Shown: positions 1 through 13,450 of the stretch, piece by piece
Layout: each line of letters begins with the position of its first letter
Numbering within the stretch: position 1 is the first letter of the stretch
Assembly (NCBI RefSeq): GCF_047663525.1
Contig: NC_092605.1
Span: 5,828,001 to 5,892,000 of the forward strand
Direction of reading: 5' to 3'
Length of the DNA: 64,000 nt
Origin: Anas platyrhynchos
Taxonomy: Eukaryota > Chordata > Aves > Anseriformes > Anatidae
Translations under genes and position numbers: made by a program
Notes under the pieces: generated by a model
What the model was told of the DNA's origin: nothing
Database searches by the model: none
Seen by the model: only the letters and a program-made list of their open reading frames with translations

Positions 1-1099
1 TCTCTTTGCTCCCTTTGTTGGAAACATGGTGTAGCACAGACACTACTGTAAGCACTGTCAGCATAGGATGTATCAGGAGAGATGTGAATGCAAGGGTAGC
101 TGGGAATGATGAATTTCCTTACAGTCAAAATTGTAAATGTCTTAAGCATATTGCTATGTCCAGTATCTGTGTGAGCATGGATATCCAGTTCAAAAAACCA
201 CCTATGCGTGTATTAAGATCCCATTTAAAGTCAGTGAAATTTCAAAAAGGTATAACCTTTAAGACCTGTTGATACAACAGCCGTATATTTAAAGATACAC
301 TTGAAAGGCTTCCTGAACTCGGGCCATAAACTGTGGTGAGGCAGTTCTGACCAGGTAAAGATGGATGCTTTTTGTAAGGAGTTTTATTTGACCTACAAAT
401 AGCTTGCCCTGGTTTGCCATCAATAGCCCAGTATGTGGAGTGATAATGTAACATTTCCCTGATCGTTTGTTTTGTTTTTATTTTTAGAATAGTAGCATTT
501 ACATAACAGTCTTGGTAGAGATTTAGGGTACAAAAAAGCGCTAACTGAGGCTCCAGCTCTTACCCTCATGTGCTGTGTTTATAAAAAGCCACTGTAATAC
601 GGTGCAGTATAAAGTATGTATAAAAGAAAAACCCATTACAACCAAGGGGATTTTCAGTGAAGTATTAGCCTGGTAAGAGGGTTAACAAGATTCATGCTTT
701 TTTTTTCTTTCCTTCCTTTCTTTTTTTTTCTGTTTTTTTAATCAAGGCACAACTTAGTATAAGCAGTTAATGTGCAGTTTTGGTGACACAGATTAAATTG
801 TGCAGGCAAAAGTACTGCAGGGATTTCGTAAAGACATATATACAGTTCATTGATACATATAAATAAGATTATACCCTTTCCCCTGTATTCGCATTAGCCA
901 AGACAAGAATTAGACATCATAACACAGAATGGTTATTCAGAGTTCACTAATTATGGCTTCGTATCTTTAAATGAGATTATAATATGGCCAGCTCTGGATC
1001 CTGGTACAGCCTGACTGAGTTATGCTGTGACACTTGGAGGCAGCAGAAAAATAGCCTGGAAAAAAAAGTTCACAGAATATTTCCCTATCAAGTTGGTAA

Positions 1100-1124
1100 G
1101 TGTGTGTGTGTGTGTGTGTGTGTG
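1100..1124. repeat. (GT)12 microsatellite
   Basis: Uninterrupted GT dinucleotides, followed by a GCATGCGTGCAC alternating purine-pyrimidine stretch. Confidence 0.97.
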
Positions 1125-1937
1125 CATGCGTGCACAAGTTGGGCAGGATAGAAAATGGGCCTTAGCCTTCTGGTTATAAAGGGTTGTGCTGGAGCTGAGA
1201 TTTCTGATTCTATGCGCTGGCAGGTGCTGAAGGTAGCCCTGAGCTGGTAGCGGGCTGTGTTGAAACTGCAGGTGAGGTCTGGGGGGGCGACTGCCTCTCA
1301 GATGCTCCCACACTGCTCCAGTGATAGTGGAGCTTGCCCCTGCTGGAGTGGCGCCAAGGATATCCCAAAGATCACAGATTCAACAGAAGGTGTGGCCACG
1401 CCATTCTGCTGCCTCTGGCCTTCAGTACACCTTCCCAGTTCTGTGCTGCCCGGGGTGGGCTGCAGATGTCTGGGCAGACAAAGCTCCATGTAAAAGAGAA
1501 TGCAGGCTGAATTTTTATTTTGTGCATGACTTTTACTGGGATGATGTCTAAATATTGTTATCTTAGCTGTTTCGCTTAGGAGCCTGTCAAGTCTCTGCTT
1601 CTTTTCCCTTCTTGACAGCTTTTGAGCAGTAACATCTCTGGATTTCAGGGGCCAGGAGAACAGGAAAGTGCAATGAATGTGGACAAGTTTTCCTTCCACT
1701 TGCTATTCAGCTACAGCCTGGCATGTTTGCCATCATGTGCAAATGACAAATAACATCACAAAACTCCGTGTAGCTGCATTAAGATATGGAAGAAGAGAAT
1801 CAGGCAGTCTGTACTCCCTGCTCTAGAGTATTGCTCAGAGCTGTTGCTACCAACCATGCTTCACCCCAGAGCTGGCTGCATTTCAGTGATGAATGAAGCC
1901 ACCCTTGTGCCCAATATGTCTGTTTTGTTTTAATTCT

Positions 1938-2000
1938 GCAAAGCTTTTTGGAATCTTCTAGGATGAAAGGCACTATGTAAGTGCAAGATTGTTGTTTTTA
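1938..2000 (+). repeat. Ancient SINE/LINE 3' tail fossil
   Basis: The stretch AAGCTTTTTGGAATCTTCTA then GGATGAAAGGCACTATGTAA resembles the amniote CR1/L2/MIR-type tail (aagcrctttgagatc...gatgaaaggcgctatataa) and is followed by T-rich sequence. It is old and diverged. Confidence 0.5.
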
Positions 2001-4984
2001 TTTGGATTTGGAAATAGCTTTTCTGAAAATAGTAACTAGTAGATTAAATGCCAGACCAGGATGAGGCAATACTGCTTTGTACACAGAGAGGATTATTAGA
2101 AATATTTCTTTAGAATGATACCCAGAATGTGAATTACTCAACTTGCCAGGTTACTTATGAAACAGCAAAAGTTACAGAAGGGCTTATGTAACATTATTTT
2201 TCCAGAAAAATAGTTGGTGATTTTTCCCAGCAGTTCCATCTGCTAAGTGGCCTAACATCTTGCAAAACCCCCTCACTGCTTTTCCTCCCATAACTTCTAT
2301 AAGTGGACACATACAAAAGCATATCCATGCGTAACAAAGAGCAATCTCAGATGTTTTAAGTAGGCAATCGGATACAAGAACAAGCTTGGACTATTTGATG
2401 GATGAGAAAGGTCAGTTTGTTTTTAACTTCCCTGGATATAAATCATCTATGAAAAAGTTTATTTTGCAGATGTCTTGAGCAGTACAAACAAGCAGTACAA
2501 AGTTCAGTGATTTTTTCAGGAGTGGGGGGAGAGGCAAGTGGGCCAAAAAGGTCTCCTAACTATGTTGGTGGCTTCGTCCTCGTTACACCAGAGCTCCGTT
2601 ACACCACCCTGACAGCAAGCCCAGGTTAGCCCCTCCTGCACAGCAGTGGTGTGAAGAGGTGCCCTGCGGAGCAGCTCTTGCACCGTTCACCTCTCCTGGG
2701 TACGGCAGCACTTAGAGAGCAGCACTGGCTCCTCTGCTTTTGGAGAGACTGCCTGGAACAGTTAACATTTGGGGCTGAATTCTCCTAGGAATGTAATTAT
2801 TATTTAAAACACAGTAGGGAGAAGGCTTGTTCACCTCAGTCTGTTAGCTTCTAGGCAAATATATGAGAGGTCTCCGGTGATACAAAGTTGTGTTGTGCCT
2901 ACTATTTAGTCTGCCTAATAGCATGTTCAGTTTGGGATACTGAGCTGACAGAGACCTCTTTCAGAAGGTGTATAATTTACCCCTTCAAAACAATAGTTCT
3001 TGATGCTTATTTTTAACAGTATTTAAAAACTTAATACAGAACAGCAACAAAGAAAGAAACCCTCCTCCTTGACTCCCCAGTGAAGCTCTGAGTGGGTGTT
3101 TATGTCACTTCTTTAATGGGCATTTGTTTTATGCCTTATTTTAAGGATGCATTTACAGATTTCTTTTTAATTAAATTTTATGGGTAAATTTACTGCTCAT
3201 GAAAGTGAGCGATTAATCATGCTGGCTGGAATCAGATGCAGGGGGGTAGGTGTTATGCAAACCTCCCTGAGTGGCTCTGCCAGGGCATCTCGGTCTTGAC
3301 CTATTTTACCCTGAAGAGAGGGCTGGCTGCTCACATGATATTGGTGGCACATGGCGTGGCTGTTTTGTCACATGCTGCCCAGGAGGAAATTTCCTTTGGA
3401 GCGTGAGGGGCTGGCACGGATCTGGTATTTCTGGTGCTGACGTACATGGTGCTGTGCTGGCATCAGGAGAACTGGGCCAGGAGCCTTGTGCTTGGCACCC
3501 AAGCAAACAGAGAGCAGCCTCACCTTCCTGTCACTTGGAGCGGGTCTGGAGTTTCAGCACCTGAAAAACCTCAAGGGTGTGAATAACCTTCTTAAAGTCA
3601 AGTGTGTGCTGAAGTCATTTGTTGCCTATGAAAGTCAAAAAGCTTCAGAAGCAGGAAGGCAGGAGAAGTAACCATGACAGAGACTTGACTCAAGGCATTA
3701 GCAGCTAGAAATCAGTCTATCCTAATCTATCTGTATTAAAGCATGCCTTAGAAATTCAAGGAATAAAATAGATTCCCTTGTTAGTCATTACAGGCTATTC
3801 CTTGTGAGTGCTGTTATTTTTTGTTTGTTCAGAGTGATTCATGACAAATACTAGGCCATTTATGACAAGGTGACCTGAAGTGATTGTAGGAATAGCTGCT
3901 TGTAACACCAGCGTAGGGCCCAGTCACTCCTTGTCAGGCCTGAAATGCACCTCCACTTTCGTGGCTGTAACACAAGTCTGGGTCATCTTCAGAAACCTTG
4001 CCCTGACCCTACACTCTGCTCCACCTTCATAGCATTTTTCCAAGCAGCTTTCAATGCTATCAATACCAAAACCACGAAGTTACACTAGCTCTGAAAGGTG
4101 CACAGCTCAGCTTTACTCAGTATGATTTTGAACACATAGTATTGACTATTGCTCATTCTTTGACATTTCTCTCACAGACATCCCAAAGACTTTACTATCT
4201 GGTGAAGGATCTTGCATTTGTGGTGCCTGTCACAACAGAGCATTTCTAGAAAGCGAAATTCCCCTGACAGCTGTTCTGGTCCTTCTTTTCCTATTTTTAG
4301 ACAGCGGACACATCCCTCAGCTGATAAAATCTCAAGTAGCAATATTAGTTAAACTTAAATTTTCCGTAGCCAGAGTTTAGCCCCAATCCTTTAAAAAATT
4401 CTTTCAAAAGCACTTTTAGTGGTGACAGTCTTCAGCATTTCATTTCTATTTCATTTACATGCCTGTCACATTTTTATAAAATAGGCCCTCTCCTCAGCAC
4501 ATACTTTCTATTAGCAGAGTTGCCAGCCCTCTTAACACTTCCTGTTTATACATAAAGGCTTGGCCTTGGGATTTACCTGAAGACATTAGAATAGTCATCT
4601 GCAGTTTTTATATTTAAAAATATATTTCTCACTACTGTGGTTATTACGTTTGGACACAGTCCTTAGGACAAGAAGGCAAACATAGGTCAATAAATATTTA
4701 TAAACTGTTGTAAGATATATTTTTTTTTCTAAAAGAAATTATAATTCTGGGTCAGCTACATCATTTCCTCGAATGCTTCATAATGCTGTAATAGATATAA
4801 ATTACCATCAGAAGGCAAAAAGGCTTCTTGGGGCTCTGGACAGAATGAAATGATGCTACAGTTACGTGAAGAGAAATAAACTGCAGTGTATAAATAATGT
4901 CTGTGCTGCTTGACCAGAATTAGCCAAGCCTCAGACGGTTCATCTGCTAATGCTATTTGTTGTTAGAGAGTGCTGGTAGTCCAG

Positions 4985-5032
4985 AAAAGTCTAATGAAAA
5001 GTTTGATGAAAAGTCTAATGAAAAGACTAATG
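4985..5032. repeat. Four tandem copies of a 12-bp unit
   Basis: Units at 4985, 4997, 5009 and 5021 are AAAAGTCTAATG, AAAAGTTTGATG, AAAAGTCTAATG and AAAAGACTAATG. Three differ from the consensus by zero to two bases. Confidence 0.92.
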
Positions 5033-5662
5033 AGAGTCCATGGAGATTAAAAGTAATGCTGTTTAATACTGTAGGGTCAGGCCAATAAAGAACAGTTGCT
5101 GACACATTTTTTGAAAACAAGCTGATCCACTAACATAGAAGTAATTGATAGGTCTTCTCCAGACACCAGGATCGATGCTGGCACAGGAGTAGGGTGCACA
5201 TGAAACTGGCTTCTGTAGGGTGATGGTCTGTAGTGGGATTTGAGGTAGGGGACACACCTGCACTTTTAAAGCAGAGGCGGGATGCTCATTAGAATATCAT
5301 GAATTGCAAGATTTTGTTTGGACCAGTGGTACCAAGAAGTACTTACTGCATTATTTTCAGCGCAGATTTTAGGCCACTTCATAGAGAAGTGGCTATTTAC
5401 ATGTGGAAAATGCAGCAATGTCTTTCTGACCACAAATAGAATTCCCAGTGAATATTTAATGTTAGGCAAGGTAGGCATCCACAGTAAATAGCAATGTGGT
5501 TACTGCAAGTACATATTTTATAAAAATATACATATTGTTCCCACATTTTCTTTTCCCTTTTAAATATTTAGCCTTAAAATCCCAGATTACTAGACAGCAC
5601 CTTTATTTCTAGGGCATTATGTAAATGACTTTCACATACTGCTTGGAATATATGGATCTCAC

Positions 5663-5683
5663 AATGATTAAGCTATAATCATT
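5663..5683. promoter_or_regulatory. Perfect inverted pair of homeodomain-type sites
   Basis: AATGATTA, spacer AGCTA, then TAATCATT: an 8-bp perfect inverted repeat carrying two TGATTA cores. It sits in an AT-rich stretch (5570-5960) with further TAAT/ATTA cores. Regulatory use is inferred. Confidence 0.35.
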
Positions 5684-8600
5684 ACACATTGCCTTTATTC
5701 ATACCATGTTCCGCAAGACAATGGCTATGTAAATTGCTTATAAAGAATCTTCCAGTAATGTAGGTTTAGTATCTTAAGGAAAACTCTAATTAAGTAAAAA
5801 AAATTGACATTGTAGATTTCATTTCCTGGTGCACGTTATGTCGTCTGCACTGATTGCTAATGGGCTTTACAATTGCTCATGGCAGAGCTCTATGAAGAGC
5901 CTTCCATCACTTCTCCTGGCTTTCACTGGTGTGTATTCAATGTAAAACCTTGTAAGTGAAGAATAATCTTCATGATATGATAATAATAAAAAAAAAAAAA
6001 AAAACATTTGCTCCTTGTGAAAGTGTAAAGACTGACTATCAGAAAATATTTCCCTGCAATAGCACCAATGTCACAGTAAGCATGAAGAGCATTCTCCAAT
6101 GAATAGTCAATGTTTGGCTTAAACTCAAAGAGCCCAACAGCTACTTCAAGTTGGCAGGTTTTATTGACCCACAGACCTAATTATTTACACACTCCAGGTG
6201 TTTTGACCTTTAAGGAGCACATCTCAGATTGAAGTAAACGGATCTGTGCCAATTTACACCATCTGTGGAACCAGTCCTTAGCTTTACACCCTGTTCTTAA
6301 ACAATCTGAGTCAAAACTGAAGCACATGGTATTTAAGTAATTTTTGTATCCTTCCCTTCCCTTTCCTTCCCTGCCCTTTCCTCATTGTGAGCTTCAGAAG
6401 ATGTCCGAACAATAGTTTGTGCCTTCACTAAAGTAGTCACTGTAGTTTCAGTAATTCTGATCTACATAAAGCATTGCTTATGAGGTCTAGTCCTTCATCA
6501 ATTAATGCTGGTGATAATTTGGTGCAAGTTCACTCACCTGGCTACAAAGGATCTTGGCTGATAGGTAAAATAAAATATGAGAAGCTTTACAAAAGACCTC
6601 ATGTATGGAAGGGGAAGGAGGGAGTAGGGAACATGGCAGCACAGAGAAAATAAGCCAGAAATAGAGCTTACGTTTTTTAACGATGTCTTAGTACCCTGTC
6701 CACTGCACTACACAGGTGTAATGAGGAGGCTGAATTAAGCTGTAAGCTGAATCCATAGGAGCTCAGCATAGAACAGGTAGCCAGAATATCAGGAACAAAA
6801 CTCTGGTAGTGGAATTTGAAGAGCTCTTCTGCTAAGTCCACAGAGCCCTTCTGGAGTGCTTTTTCTGTAGAGCACTCAACTGTGAAGCAGACTCCAACAG
6901 TAATAGACAATGCGTTTTTATCCTTCGAGCAATAGTACACTTACAGTGAAGAAGTCTGGAGACATACATGGGTGTTGGTGCAAAGAACCACAGCTGTCCA
7001 ACACATACCAACAGGCAACATTGCAAAGTGGAGAGTGCTGCATGACTTGTTGCAGGAAGGCATCAAGTTTTGGTCATGAGAATTTGATCTCTTTTCATCC
7101 AACTAATCACAGTTGGGCAGATGAGAGCATTACAGATATCCTTATTTAAAAAATGGAATCAGATTTGCCCATGCATTGCTGTGATGATAAGGACAGCTAG
7201 ATGCACCTAAGGATGTCGGCTTGATCTGTGCGGTTCCAGGCAGTAGAAACAGGCACGCCACAGTGATCTGCAGGCAGTGGAGAGACTGCAGGGATTCCTG
7301 ACTCAGGGTGTGACATGGGTGCTCTGCAAAAAGCAAGGCCTAGCACTAGCTGCAGCTGTCTTAATCGTTATTTTTCCATAGAGCGATACCAGTTTATCCA
7401 AACAGATTCCTGAGTAGGAAAGACTTAATTTTAATTCAACATTCTGATGTTTAGGAAGGAATTTCAGATCAAAAGCGAAGAAACAGAGTGAAAGAAGTCA
7501 TTCCTTCCACACACTTCAAAATAGTAGATTGGTAGCTGAGACAGTTGCTTGGAACGTGAGATAACTGGCTTCTAATCCCTCTGATTCAGAGCTTTAAAGC
7601 TTATCCAGTAGCTTTACACTAATTGTTACTCTGGAATTGTTAGCTTTTCATTTTCTTCTCAGATTTTTGCACATGGAAATTCAGAAGGACTTGTTTTTGT
7701 TCTGCAAACAATGCTTAAGAGTAGGTGCTAATATTTAACAATTCCCACATAATACAGTTCTTATTTTCTAGCTTGAATTTTTCTCTGAAGCTCTCCACAT
7801 AACTGTCAAGAACAGTTTCTGCACTCTTCCATCTCCATTTGAGTATGTGTAGAGCCAGGGAACCCACTGTGTACGCATTAAGATTTCTTCAAAAACACAA
7901 AAGTAACTTATTTATACTATGCAGGAAAGACTGGAAAATATGAAAACATTCTGTTATATCAGAGTGATAATTTTGTTTGTTTGCTTTAAACTTACAACCA
8001 TGTGAATGAGAAATTGGGTGCGCCAATCCCATTAACAATAATGGGAGCAGAGGGCTTAATTTTCCACATACTATGCTGAAAATGTGCCCCCTTAAGAATA
8101 CTGCGTGTATAATTGATTTGGGCTATTTGTTTGAACTTGCCAAATGGATTTCTTGAATATTTGTAGCTAGTTTTGAAAGCACTCCCATCCTCAACCAGAC
8201 ACACACATTATTAAAGGATTTGATTTGACGTTTAACAATTTTGTATATTAATATTCCCCTCTTTTTCCTAAATCGACATAATCCTCCTAAATCCTAGCAT
8301 CAACAGTCATTACACCAAAAGAACAAGATGTTGCTGGTGTCGCTGCGTTCCAGTATTGAATTTTGTATGAGCCTGGCTGATTTGGACAGATTTATATTCT
8401 GCTATTTCCTGAACTGTGAGCAGGACCTTGCAGGTTCAGCTCTTTGAAAACATTCACATAAACAATCTCACTTCATTACTTTGAAGGAAATAGATTCAGT
8501 GGCATCTGCTAGAGTGGTGATAGTCCGTGACACAGAAAGATAGCTTTTCCCTCTCAGGCTTGGCTAAATAAAACTCTACCCTGGGTCTCTAGGGACTGGT

Positions 8601-9193
8601 CTGTGATGGAGATCTGATCTCAGATACAGTCAAGATTTGTGTCACTTTGAGCTATTCTGAATTTCAGCTGTTTCAGGTGAGAATGAAAGCAAGAAGCTTA
8701 CTTTCAATGGATGCAATTTTTGATAGTTCTCATAGCCAATGTGAGTTGCAAACTGGAAAGCCCAGTGTTTGTTATTTTCTAGTTTTTCCTAGGTCTTTAT
8801 TATAATAGGTGTTTGTTATATCTTGCAACACTGAAGTGCTTTTCATGTAATCTCATTCTATGATCACAAGCTATAAACCATGTTTTGCCATCCTACCTAA
8901 GACCGAGCATTGCATCACTCAACAGATAGATAATTCCATCGCAATGAACTGGGCTACTCAGAAAATTTACCCTACAGCTTCAGATCTGGGTGTGATGGAG
9001 TAAACAGGATTCACTCATCAACTGACTTCCTTCTTCCAGTAGGTAGAGTGAAGAATGAATGTTGGCTCTAATTTTAGAGTCACTAGCCAAAATGGCAAGG
9101 TCAGCGTTACAGCAGGATGTTGTAATTTGCTGCTGGTGTAAACCAGCAGTAAGTTTCTACCCCAGAGGAGCAAGAGGAAGTAATGAAAGAATA

Positions 9194-9221
9194 GTGACTC
9201 AGAGGTGTGTCTCTGAGTCAC
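9194..9221. promoter_or_regulatory. Perfect palindrome with two inverted AP-1/MAF-type sites
   Basis: GTGACTCAGAG, loop GTGTGT, CTCTGAGTCAC: an 11-bp perfect stem. Each arm has TGACTCA, the AP-1/NF-E2 core. The full TGACTCAG is half of a MAF recognition element. Confidence 0.5.
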
Positions 9222-9732
9222 GAGCGCCCTGGGGATTATCTTCAAGACAGTGAGATTAACGCTGAACCCCTTGTTTGAGGCTGTGCCTAAAGGGGCTATA
9301 TACCCAAAGTGATGAAGATTGATCTACCCATTCTGAGTCATAATTGCTGTTGTGTTGAATAAGGTGAATGCTAATCCCGAAGTGTGAACGTTGAATGTAA
9401 GTGGTACAGCTCAGTCAGCCTTCACCAGAGAAGTCTTCTAACAAATGAGGATACCAGAAACTTTCTGCAGGAGTTATCTGACTCTTTTTTTTCCCAACTT
9501 GTCAGACACACTTCCAGCCCAGGCTGAGGAGCTTGGAATAGGTTAATTTACATATTGTTGAGTGTTATTTATACCCTAATCCCCCCCATTGAGGGAATGA
9601 AGATCTATGTTTAACTCCATCCATTTATCTGAAGGGTTTAATTCCAGTGTATCTAGTCTGATGTTGGCAACGTGGTATTTTCCAGACCTAATTGCATCTC
9701 TCCTGGTTGTATTTTGTGACAAACCATAGAAC

Positions 9733-9775
9733 TGTCATAGAATCGCTGAACGTTTTGTGTTGGGAAGGGGAGACA
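9733..9775 (-). mobile_element. CR1 retrotransposon fragment, truncated
   Basis: GTCATAGAATCGCTGAACGT followed by TTTGTGTTGGGAAGGGG matches the avian CR1 3' end read on the opposite strand (catagaatcactgaatggtttgtgttggaaggga). Only the end is recognisable. Confidence 0.6.
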
Positions 9776-9948
9776 ATACCTGATGTTCTAGAGAGAGGCC
9801 TGTCTTCCCATCCCCTCCTTCAGCCATACTGCTGCTAGCTGAATGGCCACGGGGAGCTCTTTCTGACCCCTTTTGCCTTGGTGTTAGTTCAGACTTGAGA
9901 CATCTCGTTCATCGTAGAGAACAGCAGTAAGTACCAGTGTGCACGTAC

Positions 9949-9967
9949 GTGTGTGTGTGTGTGTGTG
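9949..9967. repeat. (GT)n microsatellite, short
   Basis: Nineteen bases of alternating GT after a GCACGTAC stretch. Confidence 0.95.
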
Positions 9968-12446
9968 AAATATACCACACCACTCCACATTTCTGTTATG
10001 ATTCATGGAAAGACCTTGGGTCTATGATTCATATATTTTAAAAATCACTGGTGTTATGACCTTTATTTCCTAATGTTCTGACAGAAGTTGCGGTTTCGGT
10101 TGTGTTTTGTAGTTTCCTCCTATTAAAATGTCTTTAGAGAAGTTGTGGTTGGAGTTGTTATATAGAAAGGGACTCTCACACTTACAGTGACTAATAGTGT
10201 AGCTTATTTACTGGACTCAGCAGGATGGAGAAGGACTGTATGAGCAGCCCAAGCATTAGTTTTTCTCAGGCTATTTAGGATGAGCAATCCAAGTCTCAGT
10301 AGCATCGTCTTAACCTTTTCTGCCTCCAAAGCAGATGAACCAAGAATCAGAGAGGAATGGGATGAGAGCTTAAAGTAGGTCTTCTCTAGCTGATCAAGAA
10401 CACATTGTACTTCTAGCAAAACAGAGGGTTTTTTTAGTCAAAATATTGTGTTCTTGCTGATAGTGTTGGGCACGAGCTGTTAATGTTGGAGCCTCACATG
10501 CCCCTAAAAGAATGAATGTGGCCAGAAAAAATTGCCACTGTAGAAACACAGCCGGGCTAACCCGCCTGTAGCAGAAAGGATGAAATGGCGCAGCTGGCAG
10601 GGCTTGCCTTCATCCTTTTCCACCTTCATGGCACAGTTACCTCATCCATTTCTGCACTCAGCAGCTACATCTCAGCATAAAAGTTACATTAGCAACTCGA
10701 GGAGGAAGCCAGATAATGACTGCAGTGTTGTGCTTATGTTGGTCCCTGCCCCTGCTTTTATCAGCTGCCACTGGCTCAGTCACTGCTAGGGAAGAAAGGG
10801 ATTTCCCCTGCAAGCTAATGCTCCCGAGGCCAAAACATTTTTGTGACCCTGCTGGTATGCGAAAGAGCAATGAAAATGCAAGTAGTAAGTGTATGTTATT
10901 AAAAGGACCATTTGGGGGTTCCTGTGCTATAAATGTTGAAGAGACGGTACTTCGGGGAGGTGGCACGCAGGGATATTGTCATATTCCATTCCACCCTCTC
11001 CAGGTTGAGACGCAGTATTGCAGTCTTGAAGGAAATGATTTCCACTCTACAGCATTAAGCTTCTGATACTGGTTTGCATCTTTGACTTACAAAAGGTTGA
11101 ATTGGGGAGGAAAAAAGAGAATTGGGAATGAAGGGAGCATGTAGAGGAAAGGAATCTCTCTCTTGTGTTTGAGCTGAGCTTAATCACTGTTAACAGCCTG
11201 CCTTTGGCAGCAGCACTGAAGACCCGTCCCAGCTCCTGGGGGAAGCAGGAGCTCACCTCCCTGAGCTCACCTCCCCAAGCATTCACTGCCCAGGGCTGCA
11301 GCACCACATCCAGCCTGGACCTGGCTGTCGATGCAGGAGCTGTGCATGCGGGCAGTGGGCCCAGCCCTCATACATCAGCATCTCCTCTCCCTGCAGAGCT
11401 GCCTCATCCTTGCATAAGGCACAGCCTGGCCTAAGGCGGGATGGACATGGTGCGTGGACAGACAGACAGGGTCGGTTCCCTGCCTGAAAAGGGAGGGAGC
11501 GGAGCAGCAGTGGCCTTGGTTGTGTTTTTGATCAATGTGGTTATTTTAAGATTTTCTTGTCCCTAAAAAGAATACATCGCCCTTTACTATATGTCAACAG
11601 TCTGCGGCTTAGCTCTGTCATCTCTGCTGAGCTGTGTGCAGGTTCCATCCATGTGAATCATATAGTGCACTTATAAAAAATAAAGAAAAAGGAGGGCTGA
11701 TTTATGCTTATTTATTCTGTGCAACTACAAACATCTGTGTAGAAAACAAATATGGACACTGAAGAAAAAAAACACGCTTCACCCTTTTTCCTCCCCCACC
11801 CCTTATTTTTAAACCTTACAAAAGCAGGCCATGTGGTCAACATCTGGAATGTATGTGGGAATTATTCAAATGAGCCTTGGTGGTAGTTGCCTTGTGCCAG
11901 GCTCCTGAAGTGGCGAGGAAGAGTGACAGCCAGCCACGGCTGCATACACGCCGCGTTCCTGCGCACCACATCCACATTCCTGCTGCCTTCCCGTTGCTGG
12001 GCTTGCCACTGCTGTCCTGCAGGCCTAGCAGGGCGGCTCCCCTGTGTCATGGCAAGTGTACTCTGCGTGCCTCCCATCACGTCTCGTCAAGGATCTCCAT
12101 GCTTGATGCTAGCCCAGCTCTGAGAGGCAGGGAGCAGCTGTGGATTCTGGTTTGGGCTTGGAAGGGAGGCACTGAAGGACCTGAGCAACGTGGCACTTGC
12201 AGGGCAAAGCGAGGAGTGGGCTCAGCCCTCACCTGCAGCCCCCCACAGAGCCCGGGAGAAAACCCCCAGTGCTGGGCAGAGCAGAAGCCCTTGTGGAGCT
12301 CTCACCGTGCTGCTTTCAGGGTAAGCAAAAAAATACTGTTCAGAGCCCAAGGTGGCAGAGCAGCACAAGGAAGGAAGGCTGCCTGCTGCAGAAGCACGAG
12401 CCTGGTGCCAGGGCAACCATGGCACTGAAGGTTAGCAGCTGTCAGA

Positions 12447-12490
12447 TCACAGAATCACAGACTGTCAGGGACTGGAAGGGACCACAAGAT
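12447..12490 (-). mobile_element. CR1 retrotransposon fragment
   Basis: CACAGAATCACAGACTGTCA followed by GGGACTGGAAGGGACCAC is the CR1 3' end pattern on the reverse strand. It is truncated after about 45 bp or too diverged to follow. Confidence 0.65.
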
Positions 12491-13450
12491 GAAGCTTGTG
12501 GCCATAGAGCTGGGCCTGCTGGTTCCTCCTCGGGCTCAGCTTGCCAGGAGTGCAGGTCCCAGGCTCCGCTTGGCCTTTCAGCTGCACAGGGAGCTTGTAC
12601 CACCCAACCACGCCATGCTTAGCTTCTGCAGTCACAGGCCCAGCCACACAGATCATTACAAGAATTTGGGAATCTGTGTGAAGAATTAAGAGCTACCAAA
12701 CCAAGATCTTACAAAATTTAAGTATAAAGCCTACACAATGAAGCTAGGCTTGTATAAAGGCAGAACAAAAATGTTTTTGGGGGGAGGAGGAAGGATGTAT
12801 TTATTTGCTGCTTTCTAGCCTTTAGCTGGAAGTCCTTCAAGAGACTGCATCTGGATGGGAGCTGCATTTAGTGTCAGGCAGCGTTTTATTTTGTTTGTTT
12901 TATTTTTCCCTATTACTATCAGCTAAGACTCAGTGTCCATACTTCGGGAAGACTTCAGCAAAATCTTCCTGCCTCCTTCGCTAATACTAGCAGAATCCCC
13001 CCAAACGCAATGAACCTAGGCAGCCTTTCTCTCCTGACCTGACAAACCGTGTTTCTTTTCTTCCCAAGTAGCCAGGCATCTTCTAATTAGAGGCTGGCTG
13101 CTGAGCGCCTTACTCACAGCAGCGGCTCATTACATCAGGCAGCCCGCTTGCGTTCGTGCTAGGCTAATGCTCCCCTATTAACTTCAATGGGAACAGGCGT
13201 GCGTGAGTAACCTACCGTCGTGAGCTAAAGCTTGGCGAGGCAGCCCGAAACACGCAGCAATTTGTTCTGGGAGCCCAGCAGCCACCAAAGCACCCAGGTT
13301 GTCGTCAGCAGAGGCTGGCGAGGCGGAAAGCCACGCGTTGGGCTCGCTGCAAGGCGCGGGACAGCCGAGGTGCGCTCGAGGAGACGCGCTCCCAGCCTCG
13401 CCGGCGCGCCGGCCTTGGCTCGCAAACACACGCGCAGTTTTGGGGGAAGC

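Larger units (their letters stand above)
1..9000. other. Gene-desert sequence, left part
   Basis: No supported gene. ORFs are short and unconserved-looking. It contains pyrimidine-rich tracts (698-739 and 6344-6380), a (GT)n run, a 12-bp tandem repeat, an A17 run at 5988-6004 and AT-rich, homeobox-site-rich stretches at about 3090-3260 and 5570-5960 that look like candidate conserved non-coding elements. No alignment was possible. Confidence 0.6.
9000..13080. other. Gene-desert sequence with GC-richer patches
   Basis: No supported gene. GC-richer patches at 11200-11460 and 11900-12640 give open frames up to 183 codons, but the longest starts at TTG, overlaps others in several frames and matches no family I know. 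Two CR1 fragments lie here. Confidence 0.6.

Noticed and set aside
6225-6285. Another foldback fossil (CAATTTACACCATCTG)
   Set aside because: Only one arm is suggestive and no matching inverted arm was found.
11877-12428. 183-codon plus-strand frame
   Set aside because: It starts at TTG, overlaps several other frames in a GC-rich patch and contains no recognisable domain.
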